The notes under the pieces are model-generated. The model did not search any database, had not been told where the DNA came from, and saw only the letters and a program-made list of their open reading frames with translations. The translations under genes and the position numbers were made by a program. 20,859 nt of DNA from Guyparkeria sp016278265 (GTDB lineage: Bacteria; Pseudomonadota; Gammaproteobacteria; Halothiobacillales; Halothiobacillaceae), in the NCBI RefSeq assembly GCF_044582145.1, contig NZ_JBDODO010000018.1. The stretch is one strand, 5' to 3'. Positions 12,348-19,311 of the stretch are shown piece after piece; within the stretch, counting starts at the first letter, position 1, and each line of letters starts with the position of its first letter.

Positions 12348-13712
12348 ATGCTTATCGCAAGCCTGATCATCGTGGTGATCGCGCTGGTGTTCGCCACCGC
12401 GAAACTGCGCATGCACCCATTCCTGGCCTTGCTGCTGGCCGCCTTTGCCATGGCCCTTGCCGGCGGTATCGCGCCGAAGGAAGCCATCAGCATCATCAAC
12501 GACGGCTTTGGCGGCACGCTGGGTTACATCGGCATCGTCATCGCCCTGGGCACGATCATCGGCGTGATCCTGGAGCGCACCGGGGCCGCCATCGTGATGG
12601 CCGAGGCGATCATCCGCCTCCTGTCCGACCGCTTCCCCAACTTCACCGTCTCGCTGATCGGCTACATCGTGTCGATCCCGGTGTTCTGCGACTCGGGTTA
12701 CGTAATCCTGAACTCGCTGAAGAACGCCATGGCGAAGAAGACAGGCATCTCGGTGGTTGCCATGAGCGTGGCACTGGCCACCGGCCTGTTCGCCACCCAT
12801 AACTTCGTGCCGCCCACGCCGGGCCCGATCGCCGCGGCCGCCAACCTCGGCATTGCCGATTCGCTGGGTCTGGTCATCCTTGTCGGCCTGTTCGTCGCCG
12901 CGGTCACCGCGATCATCGGCGCCCTATGGGCCAGCCGCTTTTCCGACCCGGCCAATGAAGCCGAGATGCTCGAGCCCGACCCGATCAGTGAAGCGGTCGG
13001 TGAAGAGATCAAGGAGCCGGAACCGGACGCAACGCATCGTCCGTCAACACTGGCCTCGTTCATGCCGATCATCGCCCCGATCGCGCTGATCTGCCTGGGA
13101 TCGATCGCCAATCTGGCCACGCGTGACGCCGAGCCGGGCCTGATCGCCGACACCTTCATCTTCCTCGGCCTGCCGGTCGTGGCACTGGCCATCGGCCTGC
13201 TATTCGCCCTGGGCCTGATCAAGGGCGGCGAGAAGAAGGACCGCGTCCACCAGATGACCGTCGACGGCATCCTGCTGGCCGCACCGATTATCTTGATCAC
13301 CGGCGCCGGCGGCGCCTTCGGCAACGTGCTGCGCTCCACCCCGCTCGGCGACCAGCTCGGTGCAATGCTGACCGGCCTGGGCCTGGGGCTGTTCGTGCCG
13401 TTCATCATTGCCGCGGCGCTCAAATCCGCGCAGGGCTCGTCGACCGTGGCACTGATTACCGCCTCGAGCCTGGTCGCACCGCTGCTACCAGACCTGGGGC
13501 TCGATTCGGAGATGGGCACCGTGCTGGCCGTCATGGCCGTGGGCGCCGGGGCGATGACCGTCTCGCACGCCAACGACAGCTTCTTCTGGGTCGTTTCGCA
13601 GTTCAGCCGAATGAAGGTCTCCACGGCCTACAAGACCTTCACCACGGCCACCCTGCTGCAGGGCATCAGCGCCATGATCACCATCTACCTGCTGGGGCTG
13701 GTCCTTGTCTGA
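12348..13712 (+). CDS. GntP-family permease, probable glycerate transporter
   Basis: A 454-residue polytopic inner-membrane symporter of the gluconate:H+ (GntP) family. Hydrophobic segments run through most of the protein, beginning at residue 1 (MLIASLIIVVIALVF). A hydrophilic, acidic cytoplasmic loop lies at ~202-232, as is usual between the two halves. Family signatures include PVFCDSGYVILNSL, FVPPTPGPIAAAANLG, KSAQGSSTVALITASS (from residue 359) and GAGAMTVSHANDSFFWVV. Substrates of the family include gluconate and other sugar acids. The choice of glycerate rests on the overlap with a glycerate kinase gene. AAGGAG at 12332-12337 lies ten bases before the ATG. No GntR- or LysR-type regulator is encoded beside it, so control is not visible. 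Family assignment is strong and substrate moderate. Confidence 0.9.
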   Translation: MLIASLIIVVIALVFATAKLRMHPFLALLLAAFAMALAGGIAPKEAISIINDGFGGTLGYIGIVIALGTIIGVILERTGAAIVMAEAIIRLLSDRFPNFTVSLIGYIVSIPVFCDSGYVILNSLKNAMAKKTGISVVAMSVALATGLFATHNFVPPTPGPIAAAANLGIADSLGLVILVGLFVAAVTAIIGALWASRFSDPANEAEMLEPDPISEAVGEEIKEPEPDATHRPSTLASFMPIIAPIALICLGSIANLATRDAEPGLIADTFIFLGLPVVALAIGLLFALGLIKGGEKKDRVHQMTVDGILLAAPIILITGAGGAFGNVLRSTPLGDQLGAMLTGLGLGLFVPFIIAAALKSAQGSSTVALITASSLVAPLLPDLGLDSEMGTVLAVMAVGAGAMTVSHANDSFFWVVSQFSRMKVSTAYKTFTTATLLQGISAMITIYLLGLVLV

Positions 13713-14850
13713 CGAATTGCACGTTGTCCTCTGCCCGGACAGCTTCAAGGGCAGCCTGGAAGCCGACGCCGTGGCCGCGGCCATGGCACGCGGCGTTCAT
13801 GCGACTCGCCCGACGGCACAGATCCGCGCCCTGCCCATGGCCGATGGCGGTGAGGGCACAGCCGAGCTTGTGACCCACACGCTTGGCTGGGAATGGCGCC
13901 TCTCCGACGTGCACGGCCCCACCGGCACACACCTGACGGCCGGCTGGGGTTTCGATCCCGCCAACCGTCGGGCCGTGATCGACGTGGCCTCCGCCTGCGG
14001 TCTCGATCTGGTTCCCGAGGATCGCCGCGACCCATGGCAACTCGACAGCCGCGGCGTGGGTGAACTGATGCGTGCGGCCATGGATGCCGGCGCCCGTCAG
14101 TTGCTCATCGGTCTGGGCGGCAGCGGCACGGTGGACGGCGGGGCGGGCATGCTCGCCGCGCTGGGCGTGCGGTTCCTCGATGCCGATGGGCAGGCGCTCG
14201 CCGCCAACCCATCGGCCTTGCGCCCGTTGGAGCGAGTCGATTTCTCTGGAATCGATCCGCGACTGGCGGATATCGAGATCACCGTGCTCAACGATGTCGA
14301 CAACCCGCTGACGGGCACACACGGCGCGAGCCGGGTATTCGGCCCACAGAAGGGACTGGCCGAGTCGGATATCGAGGCCATGGATCGGCATCTCGCGTGC
14401 CTGGCCGAGAGCATCGATGCAGCAGCTCACCTGCAACGTCCGCTGGACACGCCGGGTGCCGGTGCGGCGGGCGGGCTGGGGTTCGCGCTGGACTGCGTGC
14501 TCGGGGGCACCGCGCGGATGGGGGCGGCCTATATCGCCGAGCTGATCGAACTGGATGCGGCCATCGCCGAATCCGATCTCGTAATCACCGGTGAGGGTCA
14601 GATCGACGGACAAACCTCCCGCGGCAAGGTGGTCGCCGAAGTGGTGGGCCGAGCCGGGCGACTGAACGTGCCCGTCATGGCGATCGCCGGCAGTATCGCC
14701 TGCAGCGACGAGGAACTGGCCGCCTTTGGACTCGCCGATGCCCGCGCGTTATGCGATGGCTCGATCACGGTCGAACAGGCCATGGCCGAACCGGCGCGCT
14801 GGATCAGCGCCCGCACGCAGGCCCTGCTGGAAGAGCACCTCGGCAGCTAA
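13705..14850 (+). CDS. glxK: Glycerate kinase (GlxK/GarK type)
   Basis: Cytoplasmic kinase of the GlxK/GarK class that phosphorylates D-glycerate with ATP. Members of this class usually make 2-phosphoglycerate. The 381-residue length is normal. Seen motifs are CPDSFKGSL at residues 10-18, MADGGEGT from 45, GLGGSGTVDGGAGMLAALG from 136, GPQKGL, PGAGAAGGLGFAL and TGEGQIDGQTSRGK from 295. I chose the TTG at 13705, which overlaps the permease stop codon by eight bases, because GGGG at 13693-13696 is correctly spaced. A second in-frame TTG at 13717 would remove four residues and has no ribosome binding site. The overlap implies translational coupling with the permease. Together they form a glycerate uptake and activation unit, or part of glycolate/glyoxylate salvage. 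It could equally be named garK. Confidence 0.93.
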   Translation: MSDELHVVLCPDSFKGSLEADAVAAAMARGVHATRPTAQIRALPMADGGEGTAELVTHTLGWEWRLSDVHGPTGTHLTAGWGFDPANRRAVIDVASACGLDLVPEDRRDPWQLDSRGVGELMRAAMDAGARQLLIGLGGSGTVDGGAGMLAALGVRFLDADGQALAANPSALRPLERVDFSGIDPRLADIEITVLNDVDNPLTGTHGASRVFGPQKGLAESDIEAMDRHLACLAESIDAAAHLQRPLDTPGAGAAGGLGFALDCVLGGTARMGAAYIAELIELDAAIAESDLVITGEGQIDGQTSRGKVVAEVVGRAGRLNVPVMAIAGSIACSDEELAAFGLADARALCDGSITVEQAMAEPARWISARTQALLEEHLGS

Positions 14851-14884
14851 AGCCAAGCCGGTCGAAGCATGCGTCGATCCGACA

Positions 14885-14997
14885 GTCGGCCGTCCGGCCG
14901 ACGTTGGACTGAAGTCCAACCCACCGCTATCCGAATCAGGAAAGCGCCATCCGCTGTGGGTCGGGCTTCAGCCCGACAATCCGGCTGGCCGGATGGC
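14885..14997. repeat. Inverted pair of REP-like palindromes (REPIN-like)
   Basis: Two 22-base units face each other, at 14903-14924 on plus and 14956-14977 on minus. They match at 18 of 22 positions, share the core CTGAAG and end in CCCAC. Each folds as an eight-base-pair stem with a two-base loop. The four differences are two compensatory pair changes: T-A to C-G and A-T to G-C. A seven-base-pair hairpin (GTCGGCC/GGCCGAC, 14885-14902) precedes the pair, and GCCATCCG/CGGATGGC (14946-14953 with 14990-14997) brackets the second unit. The element lies between two convergent operons and may also act as a bidirectional terminator or mRNA 3' stabiliser. No other copy was seen in the window. Confidence 0.75.
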
Positions 14998-15007
14998 AGG
15001 TTCTCCG

Positions 15008-16054
15008 TTACTGCCCGTCAAATCCCGCTAGCGTCAGCTTGCCTATCACGTGCTCGCCCTCCAGCAGCCGGTGCGCGGCACGCAGGTTGTCGACATTGAT
15101 ACGACCGAGCACCTCGTGACGGGTCGTCCGGATGCGCCCGTCTTCGAGCATGCCGGCGACCGTGTCCAGGATTTCACCCTGCCGTCCCTTGTCCGGGGTG
15201 TCGAACCGTGGCCGGGTGAACATGTATTCCCAGAAAAAACCCACGCTCTTGTCGCGCAGTTCCTGGAACGGCAACGGCGTCTTGTTGCCGACGATGCTGG
15301 CCAGCCGCCCCTGCGGGGCGACCAGTTTCGCCATCGCCGGGTAGTGCCGATCAAGATCGTTAAAGCAGGCGATCGCCGGGATCGAATCGAGGTGGCGTGC
15401 GGCCAACTGCGCCGGAAGATCACCGAAATGGTCGACCACCTCATCGGCGCCCAGGTCGAGACACCACTGGCGCGATTCGGCCCGCGAGGCCGTGGCGATC
15501 ACCTTGAGCCCGGCCACGCGAGCCAACTGAATCGCCATCGACCCGACCCCGCCCGCGCCGTTGATCAGCAGCACCGGGGTACCGGCATCCTCGCCATCGG
15601 GCGACAGCCCCAGCCGGTCGAACAGGGTCTCCCAGGCGGTCAGCGCCGTCAGCGGCAGGGCCGCCGCGGCCGAGGGATCGACGCCCTGCGGGGCGCAGCC
15701 GACGATGGCCTCGTCGACCAACTGGAATTCGGCATTGCTGCCCGGCCGGCCGATGTCGCCCGCGTAGAACACCGCGTCGCCGGGGCGAAAGCGCGTCACC
15801 GCCGAGCCCACGGCGTCGACCACCCCGCAGGCGTCAAAGCCCAGCACGCGCGGGGCGGGATCGGCGCGGTTGTCGGAATGATCCGGTTCCGGGTGGCGCG
15901 GGGCGCGCACCTTGGTGTCCACCGGGTTGATCGACACGGCCTCGACCGCCACCCGCAGATCCGACGGTCCCGGCTCGGGTACCGGCAGTTCGTATGCCTC
16001 GAACGCTTGCTCGTGGTCGATGGGCAAATGACGCGCGAATCCGATGGCTTTCAT
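15008..16054 (-). CDS. Zinc-type alcohol dehydrogenase family oxidoreductase (MDR superfamily)
   Basis: A 348-residue cytoplasmic NAD(P)H-dependent oxidoreductase of the medium-chain dehydrogenase/reductase superfamily, most like the quinone-oxidoreductase-related zinc-binding ADH family. The N-terminal GroES-like domain contains SINPVDTKVR (41-50) and GFDACGVVDAVGSAV (72-86). The Rossmann fold has NGAGGVGSMAIQLAR from residue 165. The four-cysteine structural zinc lobe of true alcohol dehydrogenases is absent, and I see no catalytic zinc set, so a quinone or enone reductase is more likely than an alcohol dehydrogenase. The substrate is unknown. AGGAAAGAGGG just upstream of the ATG (plus-strand 16059-16069) is a strong ribosome binding site. 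It is the last gene of a three-gene minus-strand operon, 21 bases after the methyltransferase, and ends against the REP-like pair. Confidence 0.85.
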   Translation of the reverse strand: MKAIGFARHLPIDHEQAFEAYELPVPEPGPSDLRVAVEAVSINPVDTKVRAPRHPEPDHSDNRADPAPRVLGFDACGVVDAVGSAVTRFRPGDAVFYAGDIGRPGSNAEFQLVDEAIVGCAPQGVDPSAAAALPLTALTAWETLFDRLGLSPDGEDAGTPVLLINGAGGVGSMAIQLARVAGLKVIATASRAESRQWCLDLGADEVVDHFGDLPAQLAARHLDSIPAIACFNDLDRHYPAMAKLVAPQGRLASIVGNKTPLPFQELRDKSVGFFWEYMFTRPRFDTPDKGRQGEILDTVAGMLEDGRIRTTRHEVLGRINVDNLRAAHRLLEGEHVIGKLTLAGFDGQ

Positions 16055-16075
16055 GACAACCCTCTTTCCTGTGAA

Positions 16076-16750
16076 TCACTGAGCGACTTGCGGTGTCTCG
16101 AACACCACCACGGGCGCGGCGATCTCCACCACTCGCCAACCATGGGACGCGGCCAGCCACTCGAAGGTCCGGGCGCGAAAGAAAATCACGTGGGTGGGAT
16201 CGCGCCAGTAGTGCCAGTCCGCAAACGCCGCAGCCTCCGGGGCGAACCCGGTCTGGATCACCAGCTGGCCACCCGGGCGCAGCAGTCGCCCCATCTGTTG
16301 AAAGACCGGCCGAGGCCGATGCAGGTGTTCGACCGTTTCGGTGCAACTGACCACGTCGTAAGCCGAGTCGCGCAATACTGTCTCGTCCGGGGCGAACAGC
16401 GGATCGTAGCCCAGCATCGACGCCCCCGCTTGCCGCCCCACCGCCACGATCGCCGAATCCGGCCCGCAGCCGAAATCCAGCCCGGTCACACCCTGGGCGA
16501 GTAGTGGCGCCAATCGATCGATCGCCGGCGCCAGAAAGCGCCGGTAGTGCGGATCGTCCGCCCGATTGTCGTGCAAGCGGTAGTACGCCTGCTCGCTCTC
16601 GCGATCAGGCCAGGCGGCCGGATCCCGCACCACCAGGCCACACGCGGGGCATTCCAGAAAGGCCAGTGGCCGCTGGGCCGTCTTCCTGCCCGTTGCCACG
16701 GTCACGAAAGGCGATAACGCGCCCTCGCAGAGCGGGCAGGCCGCGCGCAT
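16076..16750 (-). CDS. Class I SAM-dependent methyltransferase with N-terminal zinc ribbon
   Basis: A 224-residue protein. The N-terminus carries two cysteine pairs, C5/C8 (CPLC) and C34/C37 (CPAC), forming a probable zinc ribbon. A class I methyltransferase fold of the Methyltransf_23/11 type follows: motif I is LDFGCGP at 91-97, then the acidic YDPLF, the motif-IV-like CTETVEHLHRP, and LLRPGGQLVIQTGF for motif V/VI. The substrate is not recognisable. Its start lies one base after the stop of the upstream antiporter gene (TGA-C-ATG), so translation is probably coupled. It gives no clue to antiporter function, and I would not link the two biochemically on this alone. Confidence 0.85.
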   Translation of the reverse strand: MRAACPLCEGALSPFVTVATGRKTAQRPLAFLECPACGLVVRDPAAWPDRESEQAYYRLHDNRADDPHYRRFLAPAIDRLAPLLAQGVTGLDFGCGPDSAIVAVGRQAGASMLGYDPLFAPDETVLRDSAYDVVSCTETVEHLHRPRPVFQQMGRLLRPGGQLVIQTGFAPEAAAFADWHYWRDPTHVIFFRARTFEWLAASHGWRVVEIAAPVVVFETPQVAQ

Positions 16751-16751
16751 G

Positions 16752-17723
16752 TCAGCCGACGAACGTGGTGCTCAGCAGGTAGGCCGTGTAGGCGACGAAC
16801 GCCACCAGCAACACGCCGCCCTCGATCCGGGTGATGCGCCCCGGCCCACGAAAGCCGTAAGCGAAGAAGAACAAGGCCAGGGTAAGCGCACCCATTACCA
16901 GCATGTCGCGTGTGAACACCTCCGGCTCGGCGACCATCGGGTGGATCACGCCGGCCAGGCCGACCACGCCCAAGGTATTGAACAGGTTCGAACCGATGAT
17001 GTTGCCCAGCGCCATGTCGTGCTCGTTCTTGCGAATCGCGGCGATCGATGAGGCCAATTCGGGCAATGACGTGCCGATGGCCACCACCGTCAGACCGATG
17101 ACGAGATCCGAGACGCCGAAGAACTGCGCGATATCCACCGCGCCCCACACCAGCAGACGCGAACTGGCCACCAGCAACAACAGGCCGATCGCCACCCAGA
17201 CCAGGGCCTTCTTCAGCGGCATGGGGTGCGCAATCAGCTCCTGCTCGACCTCGCCACCCAGCGCATCGACCTGGCCGCGGCGCCCCTGGTAGATGTTCCA
17301 GGCCAACAGCCCCACCAGCAGCACCAGCAGGACGATGCCCTCGATGCGGGTCACCTCGCCGTCGTAGACCTGCAAGGCGGCCACGGCCGTGACCGCCAGC
17401 AGGATGGGCATCTCGCGACGAATCACCTGCGAATGCACCGCGATCGGCGCGATCACCGCCGTCAGGCCGAGGATCAGCGCGATATTGGCGATGTTCGAGC
17501 CATAGGCGTTCCCCAACGCAATCCCGGGACTGCCGTCCAGTGAGGCCATCACCGACACCACCAGCTCCGGCGCCGAGGTGCCGAAGCCCATGATCACCAT
17601 GCCGATCAACAACGGCGACATGCCCAGATGCTTGGCCGTGGCCGCCGCCCCATCGACGAACCGATCGGCGCTCCAGACCAGCAGCACCAGACCCGCCAGC
17701 ACCGCCAACACAGGCATCAACAT
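16752..17723 (-). CDS. yrbG: Calcium/sodium antiporter (YrbG/CaxA family)
   Basis: A 323-residue inner-membrane cation exchanger of the Ca2+/cation antiporter superfamily, with about ten hydrophobic segments in two inverted halves. The two alpha-repeats are clear: GFGTSAPEL with E53 followed by ALGNAYGSNIANI, and AIGTSLPEL with E222 followed by ALGNIIGSNLFNTLG. Those glutamates coordinate Na+/Ca2+ in the family. An acidic loop between the halves (~150-165) separates them. The frame continues upstream to 17783, but the ATG at 17721-17723 gives MLMPVLAVLAGL, the expected start of the first helix, with GAGGAA just before it. The length agrees with E. coli YrbG (325). It is first in an operon with a methyltransferase and an oxidoreductase. 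The ion preference is inferred from the family. Confidence 0.9.
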   Translation of the reverse strand: MLMPVLAVLAGLVLLVWSADRFVDGAAATAKHLGMSPLLIGMVIMGFGTSAPELVVSVMASLDGSPGIALGNAYGSNIANIALILGLTAVIAPIAVHSQVIRREMPILLAVTAVAALQVYDGEVTRIEGIVLLVLLVGLLAWNIYQGRRGQVDALGGEVEQELIAHPMPLKKALVWVAIGLLLLVASSRLLVWGAVDIAQFFGVSDLVIGLTVVAIGTSLPELASSIAAIRKNEHDMALGNIIGSNLFNTLGVVGLAGVIHPMVAEPEVFTRDMLVMGALTLALFFFAYGFRGPGRITRIEGGVLLVAFVAYTAYLLSTTFVG

Positions 17724-17740
17724 CTCAGATTCCTCGCTCG

Positions 17741-17759
17741 GGACTCGGCAACCGAGTCC
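17741..17759 (-). promoter_or_regulatory. Inverted repeat in the antiporter leader
   Basis: GGACTCGG and CCGAGTCC form a perfect eight-base inverted repeat with the three-base spacer CAA, 17 bases before the antiporter start codon. It may be an operator or an mRNA hairpin close to the ribosome binding site. No U-tract follows, so a terminator is unlikely. Confidence 0.35.
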
Positions 17760-17763
17760 ATCA

Positions 17764-17910
17764 ATGATCATTTCGGCCGCCACTTTACTGCAGAACCGCC
17801 CCCTTCTTCAGCAGTACCCCACGGCCAACTCCGCCGCAGCGATCCGTCCGGCCGGCTTCCGGGTCGGCAAGCCGCGGATCGTGACGGTCGGGGTGCCGTT
17901 CGACGTCTGA
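17764..17910 (+). CDS. Possible small protein or gene remnant, 48 codons
   Basis: A short reading frame from ATG 17764 to TGA 17908-17910 encoding a basic 48-residue peptide ending RIVTVGVPFDV. Codon third positions are almost all G or C, like real genes in this window, and a terminator follows 45 bases later. Against it, there is no ribosome binding site, the ATG sits beside an inverted repeat, and the frame remains open upstream antisense to the antiporter gene. I do not recognise the product. It may be the C-terminal relic of a lost gene, a genuine small gene, or chance in GC-rich DNA. Confidence 0.2.
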   Translation: MIISAATLLQNRPLLQQYPTANSAAAIRPAGFRVGKPRIVTVGVPFDV

Positions 17911-17955
17911 TCGAACGGCACGACACACGCCACGTCCCCGGCGCAGAAACAAAGC

Positions 17956-17989
17956 AAAACCCCGACAGGGAAACCCTTGCCGGGGTTTT
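17956..17989. terminator. Bidirectional terminator between mscS-like gene and antiporter
   Basis: AAAACCCCG at 17956-17964 and CGGGGTTTT at 17981-17989 form a nine-base-pair stem, with partial inner pairing of CAGGG with CCCTTG. The A-run on one side and T-run on the other let it work in both directions. It most likely ends minus-strand transcription from the channel gene about 140 bases after its stop. The rest of the 17911-18131 interval shows nothing I can name. Confidence 0.8.
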
Positions 17990-18131
17990 GATTGGTTCAG
18001 GCATTCACCTACCGCATGTACCCGCTTCCCACCGCCTCCCTGCCAGGCCGGCTGGCTGGGCGGCGCGCATCTTTCACGGGCCGGGCCGCGAAATGGGCCG
18101 CAGGGAAAGGGTTTTGTCCCCCTCGCCCCGT

Positions 18132-19019
18132 TCACTCATCCAGGATGCGAAGTCGCAGGGGATCGCTGGTATCCAGGTGCACATCACGTTGCGGGAAGGC
18201 AATCACGATCCCGTCTTCGGCAAACAGCTCATCAATACGGAATCGGATGGTCGATTGGAGTCGACGAAGGTCCGTGGCCACCTGAACCCGCGTCCAGAAA
18301 AACACGGTGAACACTAGGCTGTTGTCGCCGAAGTCCTCGAACAGCACCTCGGGATTCGCCAAGCTATCGTCAATGGCCCTCTGCTCCATCGCGGCCTGCA
18401 ACATCAGCTGTTCCACCCGGCGGGTGGGTGAGCCGTATGCCACGCCCACCGTCACCCCACCGCGCACCTCGTTGGACACCAGTGTCCAGTTGGTGACACG
18501 TTGCTCGAGAAAGTAACTGTTCGGCACCAGAACATGCACACCATCGAAACGCCGGATGCGCACGCAGCGATTCCCGATATCCTCGACGCGCCCTCTGTCG
18601 GTCTCCAGCTCGACGACATCGCCAATCCTGATGGGGTGCTCGACCAGCAGAATGATGCCCGAGATCAGGTTGTTGAGCAGGTTCTGGGCACCAAAACCCA
18701 CGCCGATGGCCAGTGCGCCACCCAGGATGGCAAACACGGTAATCGGAATGCCGGCGATCGGGAGGGCCATGAGGACGATGGTCAGATAGCCCACGTAGGC
18801 GACCATCTTGCGGATCACGTGCGCCCGCTGGGCTGATACGCGCGAATCCTTGTCGATGCGACGCGATAGCGTGCCCCCCACGTAACGCACCAGGAAAAAG
18901 CCCAGCACAATGACGAGAAGCGCTATCACCAACTGGCTCAAGTGGATGGTCGTTTCGCCTGCCTGGTACAGAGGGGCCTGCCAGATAGACAGCACCCCTG
19001 CTCCGAAACCTTCCTGCAT
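18132..19019 (-). CDS. mscS: MscS-family mechanosensitive ion channel
   Basis: A 295-residue inner-membrane channel that opens under membrane tension and releases solutes during hypo-osmotic shock. Three transmembrane segments are visible: ~26-48, ~69-90 and the pore-lining third at ~93-128, with the glycine/alanine-rich GGALAIGVGFGAQNLLNNLISG and then HPIRIGD. The beta domain (VEDIGNRCVRIRRFDGVHVLVPNS) and the alpha/beta C-terminal domain follow. It is close to E. coli MscS in size (286). The pore-helix and FEDFGDNSL-type features also resemble the C-terminal module of MscK, so MscS-family is safer than a strict orthologue claim. GGGGAG lies six bases before the ATG. It is transcribed alone, with its own terminator. 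Confidence 0.9.
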   Translation of the reverse strand: MQEGFGAGVLSIWQAPLYQAGETTIHLSQLVIALLVIVLGFFLVRYVGGTLSRRIDKDSRVSAQRAHVIRKMVAYVGYLTIVLMALPIAGIPITVFAILGGALAIGVGFGAQNLLNNLISGIILLVEHPIRIGDVVELETDRGRVEDIGNRCVRIRRFDGVHVLVPNSYFLEQRVTNWTLVSNEVRGGVTVGVAYGSPTRRVEQLMLQAAMEQRAIDDSLANPEVLFEDFGDNSLVFTVFFWTRVQVATDLRRLQSTIRFRIDELFAEDGIVIAFPQRDVHLDTSDPLRLRILDE

Positions 19020-19050
19020 GACTCGCTCCCCATCAATCAGCGCGTAATTC

Positions 19051-19067
19051 AGCGCGGCTTGCGCGCT
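19051..19067. repeat. Hairpin upstream of the mscS-like gene
   Basis: AGCGCG and CGCGCT make a perfect six-base-pair stem around GCTTG, about 30 bases before the start codon on the minus strand. It would lie in the mRNA leader. I found no clear promoter for the gene in the 19020-19250 interval. Confidence 0.3.
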
Positions 19068-19254
19068 CCGTGGTGCTCACCCCCTGTGGGCGCGGCCATC
19101 CCGAATCCACACGAGGCCCTTCAAGCTTAGACCGCCCGACAACTCGCCCAGAGAGCGATTGCGGGTCGCAAAGCGATAGAAAAGGCGGGCCTCCGTTTAA
19201 AGGTCAGGCGAAAAAACGCCCCGACAGGATCTGCGGCGCGACAGACGCCCGACC

Positions 19255-19285
19255 AAAAATCCCCGGCAAGGGCGACTTGCCGGGG
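19255..19285 (-). terminator. Rho-independent terminator of the ADP-ribosylglycohydrolase-like gene
   Basis: On the minus strand, a perfect ten-base-pair stem (plus-strand CCCCGGCAAG 19261-19270 with CTTGCCGGGG 19276-19285, loop GGCGA) is followed by ATTTTT. It starts about 27 bases after the stop codon at 19312 and separates this gene from the channel gene. Confidence 0.9.
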
Positions 19286-19311
19286 GCATCGCACGTCGGC
19301 GTGAAAAGCCA

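Noticed and set aside
15050..16504. 484-codon plus-strand frame opposite the oxidoreductase and methyltransferase
   Set aside because: The minus-strand genes carry clear motifs, ribosome binding sites and operon spacing. The plus-strand product is Arg/His/Gly-rich with no domain.
17628..18317. 229-codon plus-strand frame across the antiporter/channel intergenic region
   Set aside because: It overlaps both neighbours antisense, crosses a strong terminator and has no start signal or recognisable sequence.
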